Source of the DNA: Starkeya sp. ORNL1
Lineage (GTDB): Bacteria; Pseudomonadota; Alphaproteobacteria; Rhizobiales; Xanthobacteraceae
Assembly (NCBI RefSeq): GCF_012971745.1
Contig: NZ_CP048834.1
Coordinates: 62,001 to 126,000, forward strand
Direction: 5' to 3'
DNA: 64,000 bases
This document shows positions 26,229-34,575 of the stretch, in pieces. The position numbers and the translations under genes are program-made. Under the pieces are notes generated by a model. It saw only the letters and a list, made by a program, of their open reading frames with translations, made no database searches and was not told the DNA's origin. Positions within the stretch are counted from its first letter, which is position 1; the number at the start of each line of letters is the position of its first letter.

Positions 26229-27140
26229 ATGTTCAGCGGACTTTTCACTACCCTCGTCACGCCGTTCCTCGGCACCGGGATCGACGAGGATTCCTTTTCC
26301 GAGCTCGCGCAATGGCAAATGAGCGAAGGCGTCGATGGCCTCGTCACCGGTGCCATTGCCGGCGAAGGGCCGACGCTGTCGCCGGCCGAGCGCTACCGCC
26401 TCACCTGCCTTGCCGTTGAAGCGGCCGCCGGGCGCATCCCAGTGCTGGCGGTGACAGGCACCAACTCAACCGCCACCAGTGTCGAGTTCACCCGCGCCGC
26501 CAAGACGGCGGGAGCGGCGGCAGCGGTGCTGATGACGCCCTATTACAACAAACCCAGCCAAGAGGGCATCTACCGCCACTGCGAGGCGGTGGCGCGGGCG
26601 GTCGACCTGCCCCTCATCATCAATAATTGCCCGGCGCGGACCAATATCGAGATCGCGCCGGCGACCATGGAGCGGCTCGCCCGCCTGCCGGCGATAGTCG
26701 GCGTGGTGGATGAGGCGTCCGATCCGGATCGGCTGATGGCGGATATTGCCACCGATGCCCGGCTGGCGCGGTTCGCGGCGCGGGAATGCGCGCGGCTGCC
26801 GTTCCATTCGGCCTCGACCGGCGCGTTCTCACTCGCCGCCAATGTCGCGCCGTCCTTCGCCCGTGAGGCGTGGCGGCGCCGCGCAGGCGGCGACCACGGC
26901 GCTGCGGCGCGGCTCGATCTGCTGTACCGCGCCTTCGACATGGAGGCCGAACCGGCGGCGGCGAAATATGCCGTCTCGCTGCTATGGCCGAACTTCTCGC
27001 CCCTGCCGCGGCTGCCGCTCACCGCGGCAAGCGAGGAGACCGGGGCGATGGTGCGGGTGGCGCTGGCACGGCTCGCCGGCGCGCTCGATGCGGTGCCGGC
27101 TGCCGGCGAGCATCCTGCCATGACCCGTAAGGCAAGCTGA
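26229..27140 (+). CDS. DapA-family protein lacking the Schiff-base lysine
   Basis: 303 aa (beta/alpha)8 DHDPS-like protein with a GGGAGGAC ribosome site. It keeps the GxxGE-like GAIAGEGPTLSPAER loop and the Tyr-containing MTPYYNKPSQEGIYRH. The strand that normally reads VGxKEAS(G)D, with the Schiff-base Lys, reads VGVVDEASDPDR instead. The usual YNxPxRT is NNCPARTN. So class I aldolase or DHDPS chemistry by the normal mechanism is not expected. It may be a pseudo-enzyme, a regulator or a changed hydro-lyase. It is followed at 10 bases by a small membrane protein gene. Confidence 0.82.
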   Translation: MFSGLFTTLVTPFLGTGIDEDSFSELAQWQMSEGVDGLVTGAIAGEGPTLSPAERYRLTCLAVEAAAGRIPVLAVTGTNSTATSVEFTRAAKTAGAAAAVLMTPYYNKPSQEGIYRHCEAVARAVDLPLIINNCPARTNIEIAPATMERLARLPAIVGVVDEASDPDRLMADIATDARLARFAARECARLPFHSASTGAFSLAANVAPSFAREAWRRRAGGDHGAAARLDLLYRAFDMEAEPAAAKYAVSLLWPNFSPLPRLPLTAASEETGAMVRVALARLAGALDAVPAAGEHPAMTRKAS

Positions 27141-27150
27141 GGAGGAGATC

Positions 27151-27330
27151 ATGCATCGTCGTCGTTACGATTATGGCCATGAGGTCCTGGCGCGTGCCGC
27201 GCTGGTGCTGAGCCTGGTGTTCCTCACCGCCATGGCGCTGTCCTGGATGGGACGCAGTCTCCCGTCAGGCATAGATATCGATCCGCAAACCCACATGGGC
27301 ACGGCAATTCCGGCGCCTGCATCCAGGTAA
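27151..27330 (+). CDS. small single-span membrane protein
   Basis: 59 aa from an ATG at 27151 with an excellent GGAGGAG ribosome site, starting 10 bases after the DapA-like gene. A basic N-terminus (MHRRRYDYGHEV) is followed by one TM helix (about residues 14-33, ARAALVLSLVFLTAMALSW) and a short polar tail ending PAPASR. No family recognised. The tight spacing argues for translation with the DapA-like protein. The last codons contain the first copy of a repeated GCATCCAGGT sequence. Confidence 0.6.
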   Translation: MHRRRYDYGHEVLARAALVLSLVFLTAMALSWMGRSLPSGIDIDPQTHMGTAIPAPASR

Positions 27331-27349
27331 TCGGAATCGATCAGCTTTT

Positions 27350-27379
27350 CTGCATCCAGGTGATTTCGCCTGGATGCAG
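27350..27379. promoter_or_regulatory. 11-bp inverted repeat upstream of pncB
   Basis: CTGCATCCAGG (27350-27360) and CCTGGATGCAG (27369-27379) form a perfect stem with loop TGATTTCG, flanked by GATCA and TTGATC. A third GCATCCAGGT copy occurs at about 27319-27328. It could be the terminator of the DapA-like operon or an RNA or protein regulatory site for pncB, which starts 40 bases later. Confidence 0.55.
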
Positions 27380-27419
27380 CTTGATCTAGAAGGAACGGCC
27401 AAGCTTGGGGCCGTTCTCG

Positions 27420-28712
27420 ATGATCGATATCGCCACGCGCGTCTATAATCACACCTGGAAGATCGATCCCATCGTGCGCTCCGTGCTCGACACGGATTTC
27501 TACAAGTTGCTGATGGCGCAGACCATCTACCGGCGGCATTTCCAGACGCGGGTGACATTCGGCATCATCAACCGCACCCATCAGGTGCGCATCGCCGACT
27601 TCGTCGATGAAGGCCAGTTGCGCGAACAGCTTGACCATGTGCGCACGCTGTCGCTGACGCGGGGCGAATCCACCTGGCTGCGCGGCAACATGTTCTACGG
27701 CAAGCGCCAGATGTTCTCGCCGGACTTCATCGCCTGGCTCGAGGGTTTCCGCTTCCCGGCCTATCACCTCGAGAAGCGCGACGGCCAATATGAGCTGACC
27801 TTCGAGGGCCCTTGGATCGAGACCACCATGTGGGAGATCCCGGCGCTCGCCATCATCAACGAATTGCGCTCGCGCGCCGTGCTCAAGGATATGGGCCGCT
27901 TCGGCCTCCAGGTGCTCTACGCCAAGGCGATGACACGGGTTTGGGAGAAAGTTGAGCGGCTGCGGGCGCTGGAGGGCGTCAATGTCGCGGACTTCGGCAC
28001 GCGCCGGCGCCACGGCTTCCTGTGGCAGGACTGGTGCGTGCAGGCGATGATGGAAGGATTGGGGCCGAGCTTCCTCGGCACCTCCAACTGTCTGATCGCG
28101 CTGCGCCGCGAGGTCGAGGCCACCGGCACCAACGCCCACGAACTGCCGATGGTCTATGCGGCGCTGGCGAAGGACGACGCGGAACTCGCGAGCGCGCCCT
28201 ACACGGTGCTGGCGGATTGGCAGCAGGACTATGAGGGCAATCTGCGCGTCATACTGCCCGACACTTTCGGCACCTCGGGTTTCCTGCAGAATGCGCCGGA
28301 CTGGGTGGCGCGCTGGACCGGCATCCGCATCGACAGCAAGGAGCCGATCGAAGGCGGCGAGGAGGCCATCGCCTGGTGGCTGGAGCGCGGGCAGGACCCG
28401 ATGACCAAGCTCGCCATCTTCTCCGACGGGCTCGACATCGACGACATCGAGCAGATCTACCGCCATTTCCGCGGCCGCATGCGCATGGGCTTCGGCTGGG
28501 GTACGCTGCTGACGAACGACTTCCGCGGCTTCGCGCCGAATGGTGCGCTCGATCCGATCTCCATCGTCTGCAAGGTGATTTCTGCGGACGGCCACCCGAC
28601 CGTGAAGCTCTCCGACAACCCGACCAAGGCGATGGGGCCGCCCGACGAGATCGCGCGTTACAAGCGGGTATTCGAGATCGGTGCGCAGCAGCCCCGGGAC
28701 GTGCTGGTCTAG
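27420..28712 (+). CDS. pncB: nicotinate phosphoribosyltransferase
   Basis: 430 aa, converts nicotinate plus PRPP to nicotinate mononucleotide in NAD salvage. [30 protein letters not shown] is a diagnostic start (segments DTDFYKLLM and FGTRRRHG are family motifs), with LLTNDFRG near the C-terminus. An in-frame TTG at 27405 with AGGAA upstream is an alternative start; homologues favour 27420. The TAG stop (28710-28712) lies inside the target duplication of an IS element, so the stop is preserved and the protein appears complete. Confidence 0.94.
   Translation: MIDIATRVYNHTWKIDPIVRSVLDTDFYKLLMAQTIYRRHFQTRVTFGIINRTHQVRIADFVDEGQLREQLDHVRTLSLTRGESTWLRGNMFYGKRQMFSPDFIAWLEGFRFPAYHLEKRDGQYELTFEGPWIETTMWEIPALAIINELRSRAVLKDMGRFGLQVLYAKAMTRVWEKVERLRALEGVNVADFGTRRRHGFLWQDWCVQAMMEGLGPSFLGTSNCLIALRREVEATGTNAHELPMVYAALAKDDAELASAPYTVLADWQQDYEGNLRVILPDTFGTSGFLQNAPDWVARWTGIRIDSKEPIEGGEEAIAWWLERGQDPMTKLAIFSDGLDIDDIEQIYRHFRGRMRMGFGWGTLLTNDFRGFAPNGALDPISIVCKVISADGHPTVKLSDNPTKAMGPPDEIARYKRVFEIGAQQPRDVLV
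28709..28712. repeat. target-site duplication, left copy (CTAG)
   Basis: CTAG directly precedes the IS left end and recurs at 29550-29553 after the right end. It supplies the TAG stop of pncB on the forward strand and of the transposase on the reverse strand. Confidence 0.75.
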
Positions 28713-29478
28713 GTGACCGACTCATAACTTCGCAGCCAGATGCGAATTGAAGCGAGCTGGATTGAGGCGAGGAAATTGTCGTCTCGCTTGTCGTAGCGGG
28801 TGGCGACGGCCCTGAAGTGTTTGAGTTTGTTGAAGAAGCGCTCGACAGCGTTGCGTTGGCGGTAGAGCCAGGCGCTGAAGGCGAGGGTTTTGACCCTGTT
28901 GGGCATGGCGCGAACGTTGGCCCATGCGCCGCGCCCAGCCATCTCGTCTCGCAAGGCGTCGCTGTCATAAGCCCTGTCGGCGAGAAGGATGTTTCCCGGC
29001 TCGACCGCGTCCAGCATGTCGGTGGCCGAGCGCCCGTCGTGAGCTTGGCCCTCGGTGAGCTTCAGGCGGATCGGGCGGCCTTCGGCGTCGACGAGCGCGT
29101 GGATCTTGGTGGTCAGGCCGCCGCGCGAGCGACCCATGCAACGGGATCGCTCGTCTTTTTTTGGCCGTTGGCGGCATGCTGGTGAACGCGGATCGACGAG
29201 GCGTCGATCATCTGGATATCGCCATCGTAAGCAGCTGATACGGCTTTCAGAATGCGCGCCCAGTGGCCGGCCTTGCGCCACCGGTTGAAGCGGTTCACGC
29301 AGGTCGTATGAGGGCCATAGCGCGAAGGGATATCGGCCCATGGCGCCCCGGTGCGCAGGCGCCAGAAGATGCCGTTCAGAACGCGACGGTCATCCACGCG
29401 TGCAACCCCGCGCACCTTCGTCGGCAGAAGTGGCTCGATCACCGACCACTCGAAATCCGTCAGGTCAAATCGCGCCAT
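28709..29478 (-). CDS. IS5-family DDE transposase, made by -1 frameshift
   Basis: Frame A (29478 to 29113) begins [19 protein letters not shown] after a GGAGG site and contains the first catalytic Asp in [16 protein letters not shown]. At seven consecutive A (29156-29162, reverse strand) a -1 slip enters frame B, which continues [26 protein letters not shown] (second Asp) and [15 protein letters not shown] (Glu). The joined product is about 256 aa. The stop TAG at 28709-28711 is not in the IS itself but in the CTAG target duplication. Confidence 0.87.
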
Positions 29479-29549
29479 CTCAACCTCCAACGCTGAGATC
29501 AGTGAATCAGAACACCGGGCCGCAGGGAATCCCCTTATGGGTATGTGAC
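28713..29549 (-). mobile_element. IS5-family insertion sequence (IS427-like group), 837 bp
   Basis: The ends are imperfect inverted repeats: left GTGACCGACTCATAAC and right (reverse complement) GTCACATACCCATAAG, about 11 of the first 15 positions matching. Both are flanked by CTAG. It carries one transposase split into two overlapping frames on the reverse strand, joined by a slippery A-run. Size, DDE motifs, split frame and short target duplication fit the IS427 group. It appears intact and inserted within, or at the edge of, a family C repeat. Confidence 0.87.
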
Positions 29550-29730
29550 CTAGAGCCCTTTCCGTTCGGATGGAACATCCGAACGACAAGAAAGTGCTCT
29601 AGATTCAATAAGCTGGAGCAATTCCTCTTCGATCAGATGATTCCATCTGATCGGGAAATGCTCTAGCGCCTTCGGTTCGGACGAAATCATCTGAACGGTA
29701 TCAGAGCGCTCTGGATTCGAGCGCCAGGGC
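29550..29730. repeat. dispersed repeat, family C, inverse orientation
   Basis: Contains GTGCTCTAGATTCAATAAGC, the reverse complement of the GCTTATTGAATCTAGAGCAC core seen near 17303 and 41553. It also has several nested dyads, including TTCGGATG...CATCCGAA and GATCAGATG...CATCTGATC. The IS inserted at its CTAGAG boundary. Confidence 0.6.
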
Positions 29731-30085
29731 GTGTTCCTATTACGAAAGTCATTCAACTTTGCGGAACATGTCCAGGCTATGCGAGGGCGGTTTGGAGATG
29801 GTCTGCGCTGCCATGTTTTCGCCGGACGCGCTATCCGCCGAATCGGACAGGCGCCGCAAGGCCGCACCAGTACTGGATTCTGCCGCTTGGCTCGGCGTCT
29901 TATTCTCGGCCCACACTTGCCGCATTCGACGGGCAGGATGAATTCACTTAACCGTGACCATAATGCAACTATTGCCATAGACTAAAGTACATTGAAGCAA
30001 CGTTGATTGTCGGACGCGGGGGAATACAAAGCAAGACTGGAAGCGGATGGGGGGCTATCTGCTAAAGCGAGCTAGATACTAAGTC
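29731..30085. other. intergenic region without a supported gene
   Basis: About 355 bases between the repeat and the TM/SH3 gene. Short open frames exist on both strands but lack ribosome sites or recognisable protein features. The last 100 bases are less GC-rich than the surroundings (ATAATGCAACTATTGCCATA and similar) and probably carry the promoter of the next gene. No clear -35/-10 pair could be fixed. Confidence 0.5.
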
Positions 30086-32026
30086 ATGAGAAGCGCCCTC
30101 AAACGTGATCTTGACGAGAACGTCTTTCCGCGGCCGGCTGATGAGGGCGGCGCTTCGGCGGAAGGACAGGAAAATCTGCCGAAGGCGATGCGCGCCTATG
30201 CGCGTCCCCGGATCGTCGAGACCAAAGCGCGCGGCGCTGACGCCAGCGTGCCCGAAGATATTGCGGAGGCGGTCCAGCCGCCGGCCGAGCCGGTCGACGC
30301 GCTGATGAGCGATCTGCAGCGCATCATGGCCTCGCTCGACGCGCAGCGTCGCAGCGACGTGCCGTCCGCGGAGTCGGTCCCCGTCGCATCTCCCAAACCG
30401 GTTGCGCCGGCCCTGGGCGATGCGGCCCAGCCGCTCGGCACGGTTGCCGCCGCCGCCCTGCGCGCGTTCCGCGACGCCGAGACCAACGCACGCAGCAATA
30501 CGAGCTCGGGTGCTGGTGCACGCCTGCTCGCCGAGGAGGCCGCCCGCATCGCCGCAGAGCGACGCGGTGCGTCCCCGCCGGTTTCGCGGGAGGCCGCCAT
30601 GGATAGACCAGCCGACGAGATGCTGCTCGCCGCGCCGCCCAGTGACGAACCTTATGTCTATGGGGCGGGCGAGACGGCGGCGCCGGTCGCTGCGCCCGAG
30701 ATTTCGCCATTGGCGGAGCCGGTCCGCGACGAGGCGTATGTCGCCCAGGACTTCGTACCGGCGCGTCACCGCCCGGTGGAGACGGCCCACGCAGCCGTCC
30801 CCGCGGCGACCGCGACGGGTGAAGGCTTTGCCTTCGACATCAACGCCTTCGTCGACGAGCTGGAACGCGAGGCGGAAAGCGCCGGCCGCGAATGGAGCGG
30901 CGAGGATGGCGAAGCCATGTTCGCCGGCGGCCGCACCGAGCTCGACGCCCGGGAGACGCTGCCGCCTCCCGCTCCGCCTGCCGAGGCTTCCATCCCGGCG
31001 GTCGCGGCGGCTCCTGCCGTCGATACGGCGCTCGCCAGGGCCCTGACGGTCGACGAGAAGGCCCCGCAGCCGTCGCTCGCGACACTTTCCCTCGAGAGCT
31101 GGGAGCCGGAGGCGCGGGAACCTGCCGCTCCGACCATTGCGCCTCCGCCGGTGCGGCACGTGCGGACCGACAGCTTCACCTGGAAGCGGTTTGCGCTGCT
31201 CGGCCTGTTCGTGGTCGGCGCGATTGGCGCCGGCGTCGCCTTGCAGTCCGTTGCGGCACGTAATGATTCCGGGGGCGGAGAGGCGGCCGGGAGCGCGGCG
31301 GTGGCGAGTGTGGCTCCGAGCGGCGACACCGCCGATCTGCGTGGCACGAGCGACGCGGCGACGCCCGCGCAGCCGGCTGTCGCCGTGCGCACCGTGACCC
31401 CCAAGGTGGCGGATCAGGTTGCGCAGGACGATTCCGCGCCCGCGGCGACCGGCTCCGTGGCGCCGTCGGTAGAGCTCGCGGCGACCGCTCAGCCCGCTAA
31501 TCAAGCGATGGACCCGGCGCTGTCGGCGGATGGACTCGATGCCTCGTCCGTCGCCACTCCGGAGAGCGCTGCCCCCGGTGCCGAACTCGCCGACGCGTCA
31601 AACGGCGAAGCCCAGGCACCGGAGACCGCGGCGCCCGAGGTTTCGGCGGACGAGATCCAGGCGAGCGACGCCCAGTCGGCCGACGCACCAGCGCCCCGGC
31701 AGCCGGTGGCTGTGGTGTCCGCGAAGCCCCAGTCCGCTGCCAAGCCTGCAGTCGCAGCTGCCAAGCCTGTACTCGCCGCCGCCGCTCCGGCCGCGCGCCT
31801 GCCGGTGGCAGCAGTCTCGAATGCGCCGCCGAAGGGCAGCGCGACCATCAAGAGCGGCGTGACGCTGCGCGGCGGGCCGGACAACAAGGCGGCTTCGCTG
31901 GGCACGCTCAAGACCGGCCAGAAGGTCGATCTGGTGAGCTGCAAGGTGTGGTGCGAGATCGTCGCCGACGGCAAGCGCGGCTTCGTCTTCAAGAAGTTCG
32001 TCGAAGCCGGCGCACCGGCACAATGA
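30086..32026 (+). CDS. membrane protein with Ala/Pro-rich cytoplasmic region and periplasmic SH3b domain
   Basis: 646 aa. A long low-complexity acidic, Ala/Pro-rich N-terminal region (about 1-360) is followed by one TM helix, FALLGLFVVGAIGAGVALQ (about 368-386). A second Ala/Pro-rich stretch (to about 580) precedes a C-terminal bacterial SH3 domain with VTLRGGPDNKAASLGTLKTG and CKVWCEIVADGKRGFV. The SH3b end probably contacts peptidoglycan in the periplasm. Upstream of gnnA-gnnB-murJ on the same strand. The start has a poor ribosome site. No specific function is known. Confidence 0.82.
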   Translation: MRSALKRDLDENVFPRPADEGGASAEGQENLPKAMRAYARPRIVETKARGADASVPEDIAEAVQPPAEPVDALMSDLQRIMASLDAQRRSDVPSAESVPVASPKPVAPALGDAAQPLGTVAAAALRAFRDAETNARSNTSSGAGARLLAEEAARIAAERRGASPPVSREAAMDRPADEMLLAAPPSDEPYVYGAGETAAPVAAPEISPLAEPVRDEAYVAQDFVPARHRPVETAHAAVPAATATGEGFAFDINAFVDELEREAESAGREWSGEDGEAMFAGGRTELDARETLPPPAPPAEASIPAVAAAPAVDTALARALTVDEKAPQPSLATLSLESWEPEAREPAAPTIAPPPVRHVRTDSFTWKRFALLGLFVVGAIGAGVALQSVAARNDSGGGEAAGSAAVASVAPSGDTADLRGTSDAATPAQPAVAVRTVTPKVADQVAQDDSAPAATGSVAPSVELAATAQPANQAMDPALSADGLDASSVATPESAAPGAELADASNGEAQAPETAAPEVSADEIQASDAQSADAPAPRQPVAVVSAKPQSAAKPAVAAAKPVLAAAAPAARLPVAAVSNAPPKGSATIKSGVTLRGGPDNKAASLGTLKTGQKVDLVSCKVWCEIVADGKRGFVFKKFVEAGAPAQ

Positions 32027-32192
32027 AGCGTTGCGGCGGGCGCCTTTGTCCGCCGCCGCTCGCCTTCATCGGTAACATCGCGAAGCAATTCTTGAAGCTT
32101 GCCGCGCGCCTTATCGAATCCCTGACTCTCGCGCAGGCCCGGTGCGCATGCTAGACCGCGCCGGAAATGCCAATGAGTTAAGGGATTCTTAG

Positions 32193-33185
32193 ATGGCTCA
32201 GAGCGCAGTTCCGGCGGCAAGGGCGCCGATCCGTGTCGGCGTCGTCGGCGTCGGTGTCATGGGATCGAACCATGCCCGCGTGCTGGCCGACCTACCGGGC
32301 GCCTCGCTGATCGGCATCGCCGATCCCGATCTTGCGCAGAGCAAGAAGGTCGCGGAATTCCTCGGCTGCAAGGCGGTCGCCGATGTCGACGAATTGCTGG
32401 CACTGAAGCTGGATGCGGTCATCGTCGCCGCGCCCTCGCATCTGCACCACGACATCGCGCTCTCCGCCATCCGTGCCGGCGCCCATGTGCTCGTGGAAAA
32501 GCCGATCGCGCCCACGGTGGAGGAGGGCGAGGCCATCGTCGGTGCCGCCAAGGCTGCCGGCGTCACGCTGATGATCGGCCATGTGGAGCGCTTCAACCCG
32601 GCGGTCGAGGCGATCCGCAACGCCATTCGCGGCGAGGATATCCTGTCGATCGGCATCACCCGGGTCGGTCCGTTCCCGCCGCGCATGTCCAATGTCGGCG
32701 TGGTCATCGACCTCGCGGTCCACGACATCGACCTGATCTGCCATTTCACCAATTCGCACATTGTCGACGTCCAGCCGCAGGTGCGCGCCGCGGTGGCGGA
32801 CCGCGAGGATATCGCGCTGCTGCAGTTCCGCACCGCCAATGGCGTGCTGGCGCACATCAACACCAACTGGCTGACCCCCTTCAAAGCTCGCACCGTGCAC
32901 GTGGCGACGCGCAAGAAGTACGTCATCGGCGACCTGCTCACCCGTCAGGTGACGGAGTGCTCGGACTACAAGCCGGATGGCAGCTACTCGATGCGCCACC
33001 TTTCGGTCGCCTATGCCGAACCGCTGCGGGTCGAGCTGACGCGTTTCCTCGACGCCATCCGCACCGGCGGACGGCCGGACGTCACCGGCGAGGATGGCGT
33101 CTTGAGCCTCGCCACCGCGATCAAGTGCCTGGCGGACCACGGCAGCCCCGGCGATCGGCCGGCACTGCTGCGCGCCGCCGGCTGA
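32193..33185 (+). CDS. gnnA: GnnA-like UDP-GlcNAc 3-dehydrogenase (Gfo/Idh/MocA family)
   Basis: 330 aa NAD(P)-dependent oxidoreductase. GVVGVGVMGSNH is the Rossmann motif, VEKPIAPT the family Lys motif and VIDLAVHDIDLI the catalytic His region. It is paired 12 bases before a PLP sugar aminotransferase. In Acidithiobacillus, Leptospira and rhizobia such a pair (GnnA/GnnB) oxidises and aminates C3 of UDP-GlcNAc for 2,3-diaminoglucose lipid A. WbpB/WlbA-type activity on a uronic acid is the alternative. The family is certain; the exact substrate is inference from lineage and partner. Confidence 0.85.
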   Translation: MAQSAVPAARAPIRVGVVGVGVMGSNHARVLADLPGASLIGIADPDLAQSKKVAEFLGCKAVADVDELLALKLDAVIVAAPSHLHHDIALSAIRAGAHVLVEKPIAPTVEEGEAIVGAAKAAGVTLMIGHVERFNPAVEAIRNAIRGEDILSIGITRVGPFPPRMSNVGVVIDLAVHDIDLICHFTNSHIVDVQPQVRAAVADREDIALLQFRTANGVLAHINTNWLTPFKARTVHVATRKKYVIGDLLTRQVTECSDYKPDGSYSMRHLSVAYAEPLRVELTRFLDAIRTGGRPDVTGEDGVLSLATAIKCLADHGSPGDRPALLRAAG

Positions 33186-33197
33186 CAGGACATATTC

Positions 33198-34352
33198 ATG
33201 AACTCGCATGTGAAGATCGACGCCGCTCCGGTTCCCTTCATCGACGTCGCCGCTCAGCGCGCCCGGCTCGGCAACCGGATCGACGAGGCGGTGGCGCGGG
33301 TGCTGGCCCATTGCCGGTTCCTCAACGGCCCGGAAGTTACCGAGTTCGAAGGCAAGCTCGCGGCCTTCGCCGGAGCGAAGCACGCCATCTCCTGCTCCTC
33401 GGGCACCGATGCGCTCGCCATGATCCTGATGGCTTGGGGTGTGAAAGCGGGCGACGCCGTGTTCTGCCCGGCCTTCACCTTCTGCGCCACCGCGGAAGTG
33501 GTGCCTTGGGTCGGCGCGACGCCGGTGTTCGTCGACGTGCTGCCCGACACCTTCAACATGGACCCGGCGAGCCTGGAAGCTGCCATCAAGGTCGCCGAGC
33601 GCGAGGGGCTTAACCCCAAAGCGGTGATCCCGGTAGACCTGTTCGGCCAGCCGGCGGATCTCGACGCCATCCTCGCCATTGCCAAGGCGCATGGCCTGAA
33701 GGTGCTGTGCGACACCGCGCAGGGTTTCGGCGCGACCTGGAACGGCAAGCGCACCGGTTCGTTCGGCGACGCCACCGCGACAAGCTTTTTCCCTGCCAAG
33801 CCGCTGGGCTGCTTCGGCGACGGCGGCGCCATCCTCACCGATGACGACGATCTGGTGCCGGTGCTGAAGAGCGTGCGCGAGCACGGCCAGGGCGTCGACA
33901 AATACGAGAATGTCCGCATCGGCATGACCGGGCGGCTCGATACCATCCAGGCGGCGATCCTCTTGGAGAAGCTCGCTATCTTCGAGGACGAGATCGCCGC
34001 CCGCGATGCTGTCGCCACCCGCTACAACGCTGCCCTGGCGGATGTGTGCACCGTGCCGGTGGTCGATCCGCGCGCGACCTCGATCTGGGCGCAATACACC
34101 ATCCGCCTGCCGCACGGCGTGCGCGACGGGCTCGCCGCCGCGCTGCAGAAGGAAGGCGTGCCGACGGCGGTGTACTATCGCATCCCGATGCACCGCCAGC
34201 CGGCCTATGCGCATTTCCCCGCCGCCGGCAACGGCCTGCCGATCTCCGAGCAGCTCAGCGGCGAGGTCATCAGCCTGCCGATGCACGCCTATCTCGACGA
34301 GGCGACGCAGGACCGCGTGATCGCCGCGGTGCGACGGGCGCTTGCCGGCTGA
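33198..34352 (+). CDS. gnnB: GnnB-like UDP-sugar C3 aminotransferase (DegT/DnrJ/EryC1)
   Basis: 384 aa PLP enzyme. SSGTDALAMILMAWGV binds the cofactor phosphate, FTFCATAEVV is family-typical, CDTAQGFGA carries the Asp and SFFPAKPLGCFGDGG carries the PLP-lysine. It would transaminate the 3-keto sugar made by the upstream oxidoreductase, probably giving UDP-GlcNAc3N for amide-linked lipid A. WbpE-like polysaccharide roles are not excluded. It forms an operon with gnnA. Confidence 0.87.
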   Translation: MNSHVKIDAAPVPFIDVAAQRARLGNRIDEAVARVLAHCRFLNGPEVTEFEGKLAAFAGAKHAISCSSGTDALAMILMAWGVKAGDAVFCPAFTFCATAEVVPWVGATPVFVDVLPDTFNMDPASLEAAIKVAEREGLNPKAVIPVDLFGQPADLDAILAIAKAHGLKVLCDTAQGFGATWNGKRTGSFGDATATSFFPAKPLGCFGDGGAILTDDDDLVPVLKSVREHGQGVDKYENVRIGMTGRLDTIQAAILLEKLAIFEDEIAARDAVATRYNAALADVCTVPVVDPRATSIWAQYTIRLPHGVRDGLAAALQKEGVPTAVYYRIPMHRQPAYAHFPAAGNGLPISEQLSGEVISLPMHAYLDEATQDRVIAAVRRALAG

Positions 34353-34367
34353 AGTCAACGAGATGGT

Positions 34368-34466
34368 GTCATCCCGGACGGCCGCAGGTCGATCCGGGAT
34401 CGTAAGAAGCTGATGCAGGGGACTTCACGCGATCCCGGCTCTCCGCTGCGCTGCGGCCGGGATGAC
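34368..34466. repeat. palindromic repeat, family B
   Basis: About 99 bp bounded by GTCATCCCGG and CCGGGATGAC, with internal GATCCGGGATCGTAAGAAG and GCGATCCCGG. Close relatives lie at 43296-43385 and 51140-51245, always just downstream of a gene end. Here it lies between gnnB and murJ. Confidence 0.75.
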
Positions 34467-34575
34467 GACGCAAGGCACGAATGTTAGGCGGCCATGCCTG
34501 CGCTTTCCCGACCCGCTGGCGGGCGAGACCGCGCTTGGGTAGGTTCCGGCACCGCGTTCGGCAGCCGGACCTTTC

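Noticed and set aside
29731..29985. 84-codon and 60-codon forward frames between the IS and the TM/SH3 gene
   Set aside because: No ribosome site, no compositional or domain support; one overlaps repeat-derived sequence.
32292..34358. 688-codon reverse frame opposite gnnA/gnnB
   Set aside because: Shadow frame; both forward genes carry clear active-site motifs.
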